Origin: Inia geoffrensis
Lineage: Eukaryota > Chordata > Mammalia > Artiodactyla > Iniidae
Assembly: GCA_036417435.1 (NCBI GenBank)
Contig: CM070916.1
Coordinates: 19,946,552 to 20,010,551, forward strand
Direction of reading: 5' to 3'
DNA length: 64,000 nt
Part shown: positions 10,401 through 22,815 of the stretch, piece after piece
How positions within the stretch are numbered: the stretch's first letter is position 1
How the letters are laid out: every line of letters begins with the position of its first letter
Position numbers and translations under genes: made by a program
The notes under the pieces: generated by a model
Told to the model about the DNA's origin: nothing
The model's input: the letters and a program-made list of their open reading frames with translations, nothing else
Database searches by the model: none

Positions 10401-11238
10401 CTAAGTCAATTTTTTCTTTTATTTAAAAACTCTACAGACATTAGCTCCTATCAAAGGGCAGATGGCTTTATTCAAGGTAAATAGTCTTCTGCTTCCCTTG
10501 AATCCAGTTTGTGTGTCTTCTTTCTGCTTCTCTCAAAACTTGAACACTCACTGGGTAAAATTTCTGTTTTCTTGCTCTGCTTTCTATTTCAACATGTGCA
10601 AGAACATGAACTCCTTAAGTGAGCTACAAAGGCAGGCAGCTAATTCCTCCTGGCTTCACTGTGTGCGCCATTCATGAGCCGACCAAATATGTTTGGCCAC
10701 ATGTTTATATCAGCAAATGAATGTGTCTGTGGAATGGAGATGTATCGGCACTAAATTGGGAATGTCTGTTTGAACAGACAGAATTGTGGCTACATCTTTC
10801 TAGCTATTTCACAAGTTAGTATTTGAAAAATCAATGTCATTTTTCATATTTGTGTGTATATTTTGACTATAGTCCATTTATCCAAAGAGTGAATTAAAAT
10901 AAACATTGTTGATAAGAGTGGCTGTGGTTTTATTACTTTTTTCTCAAAACCCATTTGGAAGTTTTTCTTTTCGATGAAATTGGTTCCAGTTTATTTCCAA
11001 ATAGCATTTGTTAGATTCTGCTTTTTACATGGAATTATCCTAAAGTTCTTTAACTGTTTTGTAGAAATCACTTTGCTTAATAGAAATCAACATAGTAGTA
11101 ATGTGAGCTAAATTATAATGTTGCTCACAGTTAAATGTTATATTTGTGATAACTATTTACATAGGTTCCTTTATTTAAAAGAGCATTTTTGAAATAAGTG
11201 ATGTATTTGTAATAATCAGGTTAACTGTAGTAAAGAAT
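10401..11238. other. No feature recognised
   Basis: AT-rich single-copy-looking sequence. A TTTATT at 10929-10934 and another at 11170-11175 would read AATAAA on the minus strand. They could serve a very long GPC6 3' UTR, but nothing else supports this. Confidence 0.35.
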
Positions 11239-11471
11239 GAATACTTTTGGACTTCCCTGGTGGCGCAGTGGTTGAGAGTCTGCCTGCCGATGCAGGGGAC
11301 ATGGGTTCGTGCCCCGGTCCGGGAAGATCCCACATCCCGCAGAGAGGCTGGGCCCGTGAGCCATGGCCGCTGAGCCTGCGCGTCCGGAGCCTGTGCTCCG
11401 CAACGGGAGAGGCCACGACAGTGAGAGGCCTGCGTACCGCAAAAAAAAAAAAAAAAAAAAAAGGAATACTT
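11239..11471 (+). mobile_element. CHR-type SINE (short form), plus orientation, with 8-bp target-site duplication
   Basis: Starts GGACTTCCCTGGTGGCGCAG (11249) and contains the tRNA-like promoter region (GGTTCGTGCCCCGG). It ends GCGTACCGC followed by a run of about 20 A. Direct repeats GAATACTT lie at 11239-11246 and 11464-11471. Antisense relative to GPC6. Confidence 0.96.
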
Positions 11472-14400
11472 CCCAGCTAGTGGTTTTGGCAACCCCTGAC
11501 TGGCACCTAGACAAGGTTTAGCATTGAGCAGGTGTTTCATAAATATCTGCTCAGTGAATCTTTAGCATGCTATACAGTATTTAGCATTCCTGAGAGCATG
11601 GAAATTTCAGAAATAAAAAAGCAGTGCAATTTGCTAAATTTGGAAATCGTTAGTCCTTTTACACATTATCTTAGTTTTTGACCTCATTTATAAAGTACTG
11701 ACATCAGTCAAGCTACTAATTTATTTTAGAGAAGAAACCAACACAAAAGAAGAGAGGTATAGTATCTTCCGTACATGTTTGGAAAGCTCTAAATGTTCTA
11801 AAGTTCTAAAAGTTCTCGATTTCAAAGGCCAAGTGCACTTAGGTGAGTGGTGCTGATTTAAATCTATGGTTCTTCTTCTCTTTTTTAAAAAAAAGATTGC
11901 AGCTGCTAAAATTCTCAAACAAAAAAAATGCAAAAACTCTGAAATGTAGACTATGACAATAATTAAGAAAATGCAGAAAGGGCACTGGTAGATTTTTAAA
12001 AACTATTTTAATACAAGATTAATAGCAATTTTCTATCCAAATCAGAAATGAAAAAAACTTAACCCAAATAATATTCATTTGACAGTCACATCAACTTTTA
12101 GGTTTGATTGGTGCACACATTTGTCCTGCATATGTGTTACGCATATGCACACAGAGACCTCGCTACTACGCCATCTTGAGGTGTCTTTTCACAGAAGTAC
12201 CTCATTACAAGGCAATGTCAAAGATTCCAGTACTTTTCAACTTTCACTGAGGCTCAGATAGCCCCATGCTAGGCTGAGTCCTGTGCCGTAGCAAACTGTG
12301 TTATAGCAAGGCTCCAGAATGCATACAAATCAATACTCTCTTTGTAGAACTTGGCCTAAAACTAAACACTGGCTAATGTCTCCACCGAGGAGGAACACAT
12401 TGCAAATTTGTAAGTTATGGTCTCCTTACTCTTCTGTTGGCAAAGCTAAAGTGCCCCTCCCCTCCCTTTTTTTTTTTTTTTAAGTTAGAAGTCAGATTTG
12501 TTAGTGACTGTAAGTAAATGAGTTTGAATTTCTGCAAGTTTTGGATAAGTCAAAGCTTGCATTTGCTAACCCTTCCACCTTTAATCAAACCACCTGATAA
12601 TTAGGGCCATGTTGGATCGGGAGATTGTGGTACCACGCAGGGGAGAACAGCAGCAGCATCCTCCAGCCGCCGGACACAGGCCTGCTGAGGCTCCAGTGGT
12701 CTGAAACCATCCGACGTCAAAGAGGCCTGAGGTAAGACAGTGGGCATTTCTTAAGCCCTTACTTGCCTTGTCATTGAACAGTCCTTTTGTCTTTCAGCAT
12801 AGTTTATATACAATGCTGCATCGCTTTGATTTCTACAGCCACCTGATGCAATTATAAACGTAGCTTTACCTGTAGGGTTTCGGATTCCTTGCAAAGAGAA
12901 GCAGTAAAAGAACCACAACTCCGGAGTCGCTAAGGTTTTATTCCTCCTTGGGGACTTTAGTTGGTGTTCAGTGTGTAGCCAAAACATATACGTAATGGCT
13001 AAAGAATTAAAGTAGGCTAATGTCTGCAGCAGGGAATATAAATTAAATATCAGGCTTCCGCCTCCAATAATATTTTCAGTGTGTCTGATTTATAGAACGG
13101 TACTTTTATAATTCCTACTGCTTATCAATGGATAGTCGTGTTTTTCAGTGTAGACAAAGTAGTAGTATCTATCCCTTACAACTAAAGCAGGTAACACAAG
13201 ATATCGATCTGGGTAAGTCACTGTAAGGGAGTCAGATTGCTAGTGCTAATGTTCTGTGATGGCTCTAATCAAAGTCCCGACTTGACCCTCATTCAAACGA
13301 GAGAAGGCTGTCGTGGCTGTCGCTCAATACAGAACCATAAGTGGAGCTCAAACTCGTGAATTTGCAATCTATTCTTCTCTGCTAAAGACTTTAGCCTCTG
13401 TTTAGCTTTCGTTATAACGTATACAAAGTATAATATACACCAATTACAGACGTGTCTTTCTGTTAGAAAAATACATATTATAACTAAAGAACATGTAAAT
13501 AGAGGCACTTCAATAAGCTAAGTGTTTGCAGTTATAAGCACCACCCAACAATTCCTAGCATCCAGTTTCAGTGAGCCCATCCCTCTCTACTCATAACAGA
13601 GGTTGTGATGTGATTACAGAAATTTAGGGGACATCAAAGCAAATGAGGACAGGTCAGGAAAAATAATGGAGCATCACTGCATCCCCTATCACTATGCTAA
13701 AACGAGAGAAATTAACTTGGTGAGGGGAGGGGGAGATTCCAAAATACTTACCGAAGTGGGTTAACTAGATTAAACTAATTCCCTTAGGGCACAAAAAATT
13801 CCTATGTGAAATTAGTCTGAAAATCACATGACATAGTAGGATGATGATAAAGACCAGGAAGTACAATTTCAATAATATTTTGACCACATCCATGCAGGTG
13901 ACTAATACTGTGGCATCATTAACTGACCGTGATTTCAGTTCTCTTCCTGGCTCATATAGATCACTATAGCTCACCAATATGAATAGCATTGATAACGAAG
14001 GTGTTGAAACAAATGCAACAGGCGTTTATATATTGTCTGTGTGGTTAGTGTTTATAGAACATGGGTTCACATTCATTAATATAATGTGTATTCACATACA
14101 TGCACAAAACCCTTTGGGGGTGGAAGTACAGGGAGAACAAGGCATTCTGATCTATTTCACAGAAAACAATGCAGATATATTTTTAAAAGGAAAGACTTGG
14201 AGCTTAAAGCTATGAAAACAAGTTATGACTCAAATGTTTTGGAAAATCAAGATTGATTTAATTTGTATTGCACCTTAATTACTGGAGAAAGACAATACTG
14301 ATTTCTTAACATACAACACAATGAGCAACATAAATGACGTCCTTCATAGAGATGTTTTATGTGTAATTGGTGATAGGAAGCCAGAGTCTGGCAGTGAAAT

Positions 14401-16463
14401 GAATGGTTTGCTAGAAGTATGTAATGCTGAATTAGGCTGTATTAATTTCATAAAGATTTAAGTGAAAAGATGCCACAAAATCTCTCAGAATCCTACATTC
14501 CGTATTTCGTTAGGCATACAATAGCAATAGACGTTTCTAAATACTTTGTTTTGCAAAAGTGCTCAAGTACACTTAATACTATTGTGCCGCACGTGTTCTA
14601 CCTAAATGTGATGACTAAATCAATAACTAATCATAATTTTGATGAGTACGGAGATCGAAAAATACCATTGATGTGTCATGACTGCCAATGGGTTAATTAA
14701 CATGTGACTGGCATACTATGGTGTCTTGAAACATTACTTTTCCCAACCCCAGATACACCATAAAAACCAAAAAAACACATGGATAGCCAATGGTATTCAT
14801 AAAGCCCCAGGTTAGTTTGTTTTGCTTCTCTCTGTCAGGAGGAGCATAATGCCTGGCTTTGGCACACCTGGCGGATCAGTTAGGCTCCAAATCAGCCTCT
14901 TGAATTAGAATATTTCTCCAAGTGCCAAGCAGGAATCCTAGGCTGAAGGCATTGTACCGAAAGCAATGGTTTTGTGTGAATCACATTCCTTGCGCATACG
15001 GTTTCCATGACCAGTAAAGTTCTGCACACCCACGGCTCTGCCCATGCGTTCGATACAGTCTGGAGCACCCAGGACAAAACACGCTCATGTGAGAAGGGTG
15101 TGCCCTGGCAAACTTTTAATAAATGGATGGTTAGATACGTAAAAAGTTCTCTTTCTTGATTCTTGGTGCTCACAGATCATTGAGGAATCCCTTCTCTGAG
15201 CAGCACAAAACAAGAAGAGCTGGTTGACAAAACATTTTCGTTACAAAGGTGTGTCAACCCTGAGCTTGGAATTAAGAAGTTAAAATCTGTGATTTATATA
15301 TATATATAGATATAAAAATAGATGATCATACTAAGACTAAAAAAGTGAAAGAAATCTCCATGTCAATACTATATATATATTTTTTTGTCTTGACTTTTTT
15401 GTTGTTGTGAGTTATTTTGTAAGAGAATGCCCTTGTGATGCAGAAACCACTGACACAAAGCAAATAGTTAAAAATGGAAACTCACTTATGGATCTAATTG
15501 TTTATCGGTTCATTAAAGGAACTCTTCTTTTGGGAGGGTAATGAGCACGGGGCAGAGACATCCTATTCACGTCAAGCCTGTGGCTAAAGCAAAGCAATTG
15601 TGTGGTTGAGGATTATTTTCATTTCAGACCCTTGAGGAAGATGAATTCATGAGGGTGTCCACTAGTAACTGGAGATGAAGGGAAAAATCCGTGCCAATTG
15701 GATACAGTGGTCAGACGTTAAGAGACTTAAGGAAAATGGTGCCATTACTGAAATTGAAATCGGGCAGGGTGAGACAGAGGTGCTGAGTTGTAGCCCATTT
15801 TACTCTCCGCTTAAAGATGAAATTCTAAATTTCCCATCAGTACCTCTGAATCAGCTTGGCATTGTATGGTTAGTGTGCAAGACCTCCAAGACAACAGTGT
15901 ACTTTCACTACGTTAAAAAAAATTTCAAACCTCCGCATAAGCATTTTGTAAACCTGATTTGTCACAGAAAAGCTTACACTGGGAGTTGGCTGGCAATGCC
16001 GAACGTACAGCGTTACAGCGCTTTTATTTTTCTCGTTTGCTTCTTTGTTGAAAATGCGGTTGTCTTGGGGTTTGGCCTGATTTTGCAAGGAAAATTATTT
16101 TCTTCCTGTTTTTTTTTTAAATGGGGACAAAAATTAAAAACTCACAACGTGAGATTCCTTCACTTCCGCAGCATAAAAGCAAATGAAGGTAAGAAAATCT
16201 CCTGGTACGAAAGATTTGAGTAAGAGTTCTCTAGAATAAACAAGTTTCCCACAGATGATAGCTGAAGGAAAGAGGAAGCAGTCCAGTCTGGCACCCAGTA
16301 CTCTTTGGGAAAACAAAATGGGAGGCATAGTGCAGTACTGCTCTCTTCTCATAGAAAACGGTAAGCTTTTGTGGCATGGTCCATTGTCCAAGAGTGGAAG
16401 AAAAGAAGTGAGTTGGCCGTTCAAATAGCTAAAATGCAGTTTCATCTGACCAAAATCCCAGGA
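11472..16463 (-). other. GPC6: Probable GPC6 3' UTR (3' limit unknown); repeat-poor region
   Basis: Immediately downstream of the GPC6 stop on the minus strand. About 5 kb contains no recognisable SINE, LINE, LTR or DNA transposon, in contrast to almost every other 5-kb stretch here. Canonical AATAAA hexamers on the minus strand occur at 16028-16023, 12942-12937 and 11725-11720. ATTAAA variants occur at 14262-14257 and 12585-12580, among others. Which is used cannot be decided from sequence. The known long 3' UTR of GPC6 mRNAs fits a multi-kilobase extent, but the left boundary given is only the edge of the SINE. Confidence 0.5.
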
Positions 16464-16666
16464 TTATCTGCACAGCCTCTGCCACGCCAGGGCGATGCAG
16501 ACGAGAGATCCTGAGAGGAGCGAGTGTCCCAGCTGGGCTGCAGAAGAGTCTACCTCTCTCCGGTCAGGATCCACTGCCGGGGCCTCTGTGGTGACAAACT
16601 CAAACTCCGTAGGACACACATCATCCATGCACCCACTGCCACTCCCTGAGCCGCTGGATTCATCAC
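16464..16666 (-). CDS. GPC6: GPC6 exon 9, coding part (glypican-6 C-terminus)
   Basis: Glypican-6 is a GPI-anchored heparan sulfate proteoglycan of the cell surface that modulates Hedgehog, Wnt and growth-factor signalling. The acceptor is CCAG|GT at 16667/16666. Two bases complete a Ser codon split with exon 8, followed by 66 codons and TAA at 16466-16464. The exon opens [11 protein letters not shown], a run of Ser-Gly sites for heparan sulfate attachment. Next comes the GPC6-type stretch [17 protein letters not shown]. It ends with a hydrophobic tail (roughly [20 protein letters not shown]) after DSSAAQ, the expected GPI-transfer signal. I recognised it as GPC6 rather than GPC4 from this tail. 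The N-terminal ~384 residues are outside the window. The hydrophobic tail seems to differ from the human protein at a few positions, judged from memory. Confidence 0.95.
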
Positions 16667-16856
16667 CTGGTGCGGACAGATTGAAAAGGAGAGTTAGACC
16701 CAGTCTAGCAAAGAGTGGGGCACACGTGAGATTTGGGCGTGGAGGTGGCAGGGGACATCTCCCCACCCAAGGGTCCTCCACTCCACTCCACCCCCATGGG
16801 TTTGTTTATAATGGGCAGGTTTGTGATGTGTGGGTGGACTGTATCTAAATAGACAT

Positions 16857-17014
16857 CTGAAACATAGTGCTTCATTTTAATTTTTTTATTTTTGGCCGCA
16901 CCGCGAGCCATGTGGGATCTTGGTTCCCCAACCAGGGATGGAACCCATGCCCTGTGCGGTGGAAGTGCAGAGTCTTAACCACTGGGCCGCCAGGGAAGTC
17001 CCTGAAACACAGTG
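16857..17014 (-). mobile_element. CHR-type SINE, minus orientation, with 13-bp target-site duplication
   Basis: Ends GCCGCCAGGGAAGTCC at about 16986-17001, with the A-rich tail seen as TTTTAATTTTTTTATTTTTGG. Direct repeats CTGAAACA(T/C)AGTG are at 16857-16869 and 17002-17014 with one mismatch. Same strand as GPC6. Confidence 0.93.
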
Positions 17015-17099
17015 TTAATAGAGACGTCTGTGTCTGTATTTCTGACCAAGCTGAACATATTTAAGATGTAGCTCTTTACGGAAGAAGCTTGCCATTCCG

Positions 17100-17465
17100 C
17101 GCTTGAAACCAATGCCCAGGTGTCCACTTAGTATGCTGTCTTAGCCTGGCATCGTCCCTGCCTGCCTCATATGCCTACTGGGCCTTCTCTATTCCCACTT
17201 CTGACTGCTTGGTTCCTTCATGTTTCTTGAACGCTTTATCTCAGATCTGGGTCCAGTTAAGTCTCCATTCCATTACTAGCTATGTAAAAGTACTTATCAC
17301 CATTTGCAACTCTATTATTTACTTTCTTGTTCCCGCCATGAAAATGTATACTTTTTGGGGGAGAGCAGAAACGTTGTGCATGCTGTTCATTTCTGTATCC
17401 CCATTGGCTTTAATGGCCCCTGGCATATAGCAGGTTCACCATAAATACTTATTGAATAATTAAAT
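17100..17465 (+). mobile_element. L2 3' end fragment
   Basis: Contains ACTTATCACCATTTGCAAC, TTATTTACTTTCTTGT and CATGAAAATGTATACTTTTT, then a GTTCATTTCTGTATCCCCA-like segment. It ends TGGCATATAGCAGGTTC with AATACTTATTGAATAA, the typical L2 3' sequence order. Confidence 0.75.
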
Positions 17466-17639
17466 ATGCCTTGGGCAGTTTCTTCAACTTCGTTCAGTTT
17501 CCCCAACTCCATAGCTACTGACAATAACATTCACCTTGTTGAGGATACGTGAAAACGGTCTGATAAAATGTGTGAGGGCACCAAACCCAGTGTGAGCGAC
17601 GATGCCTGATGGAAGAAATGTGGTTCCTACAGCAAAGAC

Positions 17640-17830
17640 GACCTAGATTTTAACCTGCTGTCTTTTATTTAAATGAATTAGGGCAAGCCAGTTAGTCTCA
17701 CTGGGCTCTGCGTGCTCACCTGTAAAAATGAGAATAATCGTATCTATTTCACTGAGTTGTTATAGGGTATAAGTGAGATAATGTTCCTAGCAGGGCTTAG
17801 GAAACTGTACACCTGGAAAGGACGTTTGCT
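17640..17830 (+). mobile_element. MIR fragment
   Basis: A GGGCAAGCCAGTTAGTCTC-like segment is followed by CACCTGTAAAAATGAGAATAATCGTATC and GTTGTTATAGGGTATAAGTGAGATAATG. These are the MIR core and 3' part in order. Confidence 0.75.
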
Positions 17831-19136
17831 ATTTCCCCTCCTTGCTCAATGAGTCCATTCAGTAGCCCTACATGCCTCCCTGCTGGCCTGAAATGGTGAT
17901 GTGCATGTTGAGCTGCTCCGAAAGACTGGCACCATCTTGGCTGCTAGACGCTACTTAAGCAAAGCCAGGTAATGCAGGGACCTCCCAATGTCGCCCCAAT
18001 AAGCACGGCTCGACTCAGTGCAATTTTTTTTTTTTAAATGTGACATCTAAATACCACATAAGATCACTTGAATACACTATACCAGGTTCTTAACATTTTC
18101 TCTAATTTATCTTTAGTGGCCTTGCAAGGGGGAAAATGCCCATTAATTAAATTCAGAGATATCACAATTGCTAAGGGAATTATATTAAACACTGGTATTA
18201 TGAACAAGAAATAATATAACCTTTACAAAGATATTACTAAGGTGATTTAGAATATTAAAAATGTGATATGCAAATAATGACAAGAGAATCTAGTTGAGAA
18301 AAATAACGGCCCCATCTCTTTCTGAAAGGAATCACAAATGCAGGTATTTCAGGGGCGATTTTTTTAAATGTCGAAAGCAATAAGGGTGATGATGACTATC
18401 AGATGTGATAGTGGTTTATACGACAGACACTATCCTAATGTAGGAGGCCAAGTTCGGTGCTGGGGTTAGAGCAAAGTGATGGTCTTAAGTGTTGCTGATT
18501 TTTATTTTCTTTTTAGGGGAAACGGAGCAAGATATCTCCTCGGGGACATTCCCTAAGCTTTGCAGATTGACATGTATACAACCTCTTTAGGTCAGAGAGG
18601 AGACAGAACCAAGGCCAATATCAACGGATTCTTATGTATCTTGAATTATTTATTCCAATAGTCATTCTCTAGGTAATAAAGCATTTTATTTTATTAGATA
18701 GATAAGACAGAAAAGATGAGAGGAGTGAAGCTAAGGAATGAGCAGGAGAGAAGCAGCAAACGTTAAAACCTCGTGTAATTTTCTCTTCTGAAGAGGGGAG
18801 GAGAGGTTTAGTAAAGAGGAACAGAAATAATGGGAGGACTTGAGAAAGTTTACAGCAAGTCTATCAGGTTGGCAATTATCCTGCACTTAGAAAGTTAATT
18901 TCTGAGTTATTTAAAAGGGAATTAAGCATGAAAAATTTTCTGCAGGGGACAACTCAGTAGAATGATGGTTAAGACTCAGATGACTTCATGTCTTCCATCT
19001 GGAACTTGTTTCTTTCTATCTCATTAATTCAAGCACACAAGCATCACTTTTTGCTTCAGTGACCAAATTACAGGATCACTGGCAACTCCACATCTTAAGT
19101 TCAAGAAATCTTTTCCCAAGAACTCTCTCTAGAAGC

Positions 19137-19162
19137 ATATATATATATATATATATAATACA
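19137..19162. repeat. Short (AT)n tract
   Basis: About 11 AT units, followed by further AT-rich inverted segments (ATATATGTTCTTCTAGAGAATATATTC) up to about 19210. Confidence 0.9.
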
Positions 19163-19479
19163 TAAGAATATATATGTTCTTCTAGAGAATATATTCTTTT
19201 ATAATATATAAAACAACAAAAAAACTTGCCTTTATGCATCTAGAAACCACTTAGACAAAACCCAAATATAGTTAGTTTCATCTGATGTGCATTCAGTAGT
19301 CTTTCAAATCACTTCTGATATTTTGTGATCTTTAATAAAATAGTCATGTGTAATATTACTTCAGCATTTTGCTATTTTTCTCGAGATTTCAGATACAGAT
19401 GTCAGTGGGTCGTGTATGTGCATGATTGGAGAAGGAGAAAGAACTGATGCAGTTGATTCCATGGCACATGAGATATCAT

Positions 19480-19635
19480 CTTAGCTCCTTTACACACAGC
19501 CTCAAATGAACCTCCCAACAATCCTTATTCAGGAATGCTTCCCATCCTATAGAAGAAGAACCTAAGACTCAAGAGATAATTTGTTCAAGACCTCAGTTCT
19601 TAAGTGATACAACAGGGATTCCTTGCCAGTCTTGT
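19480..19635 (-). mobile_element. MIR fragment
   Basis: On the plus strand: CCTCCCAACAATCCTTATTCAGG, then AGAAGAAGAACCTAAGACTCAAGAGATAATTTG.TCAAGACC. This is the reverse complement of the MIR core. Diverged. Confidence 0.65.
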
Positions 19636-19974
19636 CTGAGTGAGCAATCTTGGGAATATTATTCCCTTGGTGGTTGGGAGGAGGGATGGGAGTTTGAGGC
19701 AGAGACATAAGTGCCGATGGGGAGAGGAGAAAGGGAAAGCATTACTTTGCTACCTTATCATTAATGGATCAACTAGCAAACAAAACTCAGTTTTAGCTTT
19801 AGTATAGCTGAATGTCAGCCACTGAAACCATTCCTTAAGAGCAGTTATGATTTTAGTAATATCCTAAGTTCTGCAGAGCAGACCTCTCTGCCCCAAGGAC
19901 TATAAATAGCTTTGCAGATGGGGTACGAATGACACAAAAGAGCCGAGGTGCACACTGCTCTTAAAGAAAAATCA

Positions 19975-20312
19975 CACTAAACTTATTTACAAGAAACAGA
20001 CTCACAGACTTAGAGAATGAACTTATGGTTATGCGGGGCGGGCTGGGAAGGGGTGGGGAGGAGGGATAGTTAGGGAGTTTGGGATTGACATGTACACACT
20101 GCTATATTTAAAATGGATAACCAACAAGGACCTACTGTACAGCGCAGGGAACTCTGCCCAATACTCTAATGACCTATATGGGGAAAGAATTTGAAAAAGA
20201 ATAGATACATGTATATGTACAACTGAATCACTTTGCTGTACACCTGAAAGTAACAGCATTGTTAATCAACTATACTCCCATATAAAATAAAAATGAAAAA
20301 AAAATTCTTTCT
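19975..20312 (+). mobile_element. LINE-1 3' end (cetartiodactyl type), 5'-truncated
   Basis: Runs through ACAGACTCACAGACTTAGAG, a G-rich stretch (20035-20065), ATAACCAACAAGGACCTACTG and CACTTTGCTGTACACCTGAAAG. It ends AATCAACTATACTCCCATATAAAATAAAAATG plus an A-rich tail. This is the conserved 3' UTR of L1s in whales and ruminants. It ends 84 bp from GPC6 exon 8, antisense to the gene. Confidence 0.9.
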
Positions 20313-20342
20313 TTAAACAAAAGACAAATTATGATAGAATCA

Positions 20343-20645
<303 letters not shown>

Positions 20646-20931
20646 CTAAAAGTGAGCCCAAATGTTGGCAAAACTCGGGCTCGGTTCCTGGAAAAAGGGC
20701 CAAACGGTGAAAACAAGGCATACATCTTCCCAGAGGGAGATGCGGCAGTCCTCTTACTCTTCTCACAAGGCTCTCGCGCCTTTGGCGTCTTTCCCATTTC
20801 TGGTGCCCCTTACTGGAGTGTTGGGGCGCAGACTGCTACAGCAGCCTCAAAGGGACTTCCTCGTTCTCATCTTTCCATTCTAGCACAACCTTCACAAGCT
20901 GTCTGGGTAACCTTCTTAAAATATTGCTTTC

Positions 20932-21165
20932 GGGCTTCCCTGGTGGCGCAGTGGTTGAGGGTCGGCCTGCCGATGCAGGGGACGCGGGTTCGTGCCCCGG
21001 TCCGGGAAGATCCCACATGCCGCGGAGCGGCTGGGCCCGTGAGCCATGGCCGCTGAGCCTGAGCGTCCGGAGCCTGTGCTCCGCAACGGGAGAGGCCACA
21101 GCAGTGAGAGGCCCGCGTACCGCAAAAGAAAAAAAAAAGAAAAAAACCAACAACAAAAGAAAACT
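20932..21165 (+). mobile_element. CHR-type SINE (short form), plus orientation
   Basis: Starts GGGCTTCCCTGGTGGCGCAG and contains GGGTTCGTGCCCCGGTCCGG. It ends GCGTACCGC, then an imperfect A-rich tail. It lies 360 bp upstream of GPC6 exon 8 on the antisense strand. Confidence 0.95.
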
Positions 21166-21177
21166 TCAGTCTCCCAG

Positions 21178-21335
21178 CAAGTCTAGGAGGTAGGTACTAT
21201 TTCAGCCCTGTTTGTATAATAGAAAACTGAGACTTAGTGAGGATAAGTAACTGTGCAAAGTCACAGAGCTAATGGATCTAACTTCAGAGCCCACGTGCCC
21301 AAACACTGCACCATATCGCCTGGTTGATCATAAGC
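21178..21335 (-). mobile_element. MIR fragment
   Basis: Plus strand reads GGAGGTAGGTACTATTTCAG, then AAACTGAGACTTAGTGAGGATAAGTAACTG and CAAAGTCACAGAGCTAATGG. This is the reverse complement of the MIR core. Confidence 0.85.
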
Positions 21336-21859
21336 TACAATTCACACTTTATGGCTCAGCAATCCAAGCCCATCTCCACCTCCTGTCTACTTTCTTAGGC
21401 TGCAACACTCCCTTCAAGGTACCCTCCTTGCCTTATGGAATCTTCTCCCTGGATCCATCTTATCTTTGCCGGCAAAGAACTTTCCCGTTCAAGTTTTAAA
21501 TATCTTTAAAGCCCCAGGTCAATCCTCACTTTCTCTTTGAGATGTTTTCCAGTTTTTAGGGATCTGCCCACTTTTCTATAGGGCTTCCAAGTTCGGCAGG
21601 GCATTTTGGTCACTGCACAAAGTCATCTGCCGAGGGAGGGAGCTGGGGCTGAAATCCAGCCTGAGTGCCCGTGCAGGGCACCATCCACCAAAAGGGGTGC
21701 CTTTTTCTTTCCTTTTCCTTTCCTTTTCTTCTCTTTTGTGGGAATCGTTTTATTTTAGAAAATTTTAACACGCGCCAAAGTAGAGACAATAGTATACTAA
21801 ACCTTCATATTCCCATCTGGGCATCCTTTTCTAATTCCTACAAAGGCACTATGTTTGTC

Positions 21860-22265
21860 TGTGTCCCGGTAAGAAACACATGGCACACTCAAAGGAGCAA
21901 TAGAGAGAGTTTAAAGAAGAGACTGTTTACAAAGGTGTGAACAGGGTTGAAGGAAACCAACCAATGTCGCAAAGAACCCTGGGGCTGGCAACAGCAGAAG
22001 GGCCAGAGGGGATGGAGCTGTTAGCAGAATGCATGAGATCTGAAACCATGGAATGCAGCCAGAAGACACTGCAACTGCCAAACCAAGGCCCCTCAGGGAG
22101 GGAGCGGAGGGAATGATACCCTGACCTCTCTAGTCCCTCCTTCTGACCTCTGGCTGGTGCCTCCCATTGGCTGAACCCAACTGGAAGCCAACCCAGGTGA
22201 TGCAGTCTGTAGAGGTTCTCCTGAAGGGCACAGACCAAGGCGGAGGGGTGAAGAGTGGATCTCAA
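21860..22265. mobile_element. Interspersed repeat of uncertain family (LTR- or DNA-transposon-like)
   Basis: The segment AGTTTAAAGAAGAGACTGTTTACAAAGGTGTG...GCTGGCAACAGCAGAAG...GATGGAGCTGTTA resembles a widespread mammalian repeat that I remember but cannot name with confidence. Confidence 0.4.
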
Positions 22266-22619
22266 AGCGAGTCAGAACATGCAGCCCAAGCATCTGATAG
22301 GCTGGAGCAGCCCTGCCTAACTGCTATCATTATCACTCTTTTACTGCCTCTCTTAGTGTTGCTTGAAAGCCGAAAAAACTTCCCTTCCTCTATTTTGTCC
22401 TTCCTATTTACATTTTCTCATACAATATCCTTATGCTTAAAATTCTTCCCCTTCCCGCAGGTTATTTTCCAATTTTCTGAAACCAAAGGCTCTATCCATG
22501 AGCCTCCAAAAGAAGAAATAGAAACACACAAAGAAACTTTTATACTTAAGCCATATTTCAGGTGTTGAAATTTTATGCGTGATGTATTTGTGCATGAATG
22601 GGTTCACCATTTTATTTTG

Positions 22620-22815
22620 TTTTGAATTTAATTTTTTTATACAGCAGGTTCTTATTAGTTATCTATTTTATACATATTAGTGTATACATGTTAATCCCAA
22701 TCTCCCAGTTCATCCCACCACCACCACCGCACCCCCCCCCCCCCCAACCCCGCTTTCCCCCCTTGCTGTCCATATGTTTGCTCTCTACATCTGTGTCTCT
22801 ATTTCTGCCTTGCGT
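22620..22815 (-). mobile_element. LINE-1 3' end fragment (cetartiodactyl type), split by a SINE
   Basis: Plus strand: TTTTTTTATACAGCAGGTTC, TATTTTATACATATTAGTGTATACATG, then a CCA/C-rich stretch (22717-22760) and ATGTTTGCTCTCTACATCTGTGTC. This is the reverse of an L1 3' UTR. Its continuation is interrupted by the SINE at 22831-23183. Confidence 0.8.

Noticed and set aside
15675..16223. 182-codon plus-strand frame downstream of GPC6
   Set aside because: It lies opposite the probable 3' UTR, with no domain, no splice context and biased AT-rich composition. Chance is most likely.
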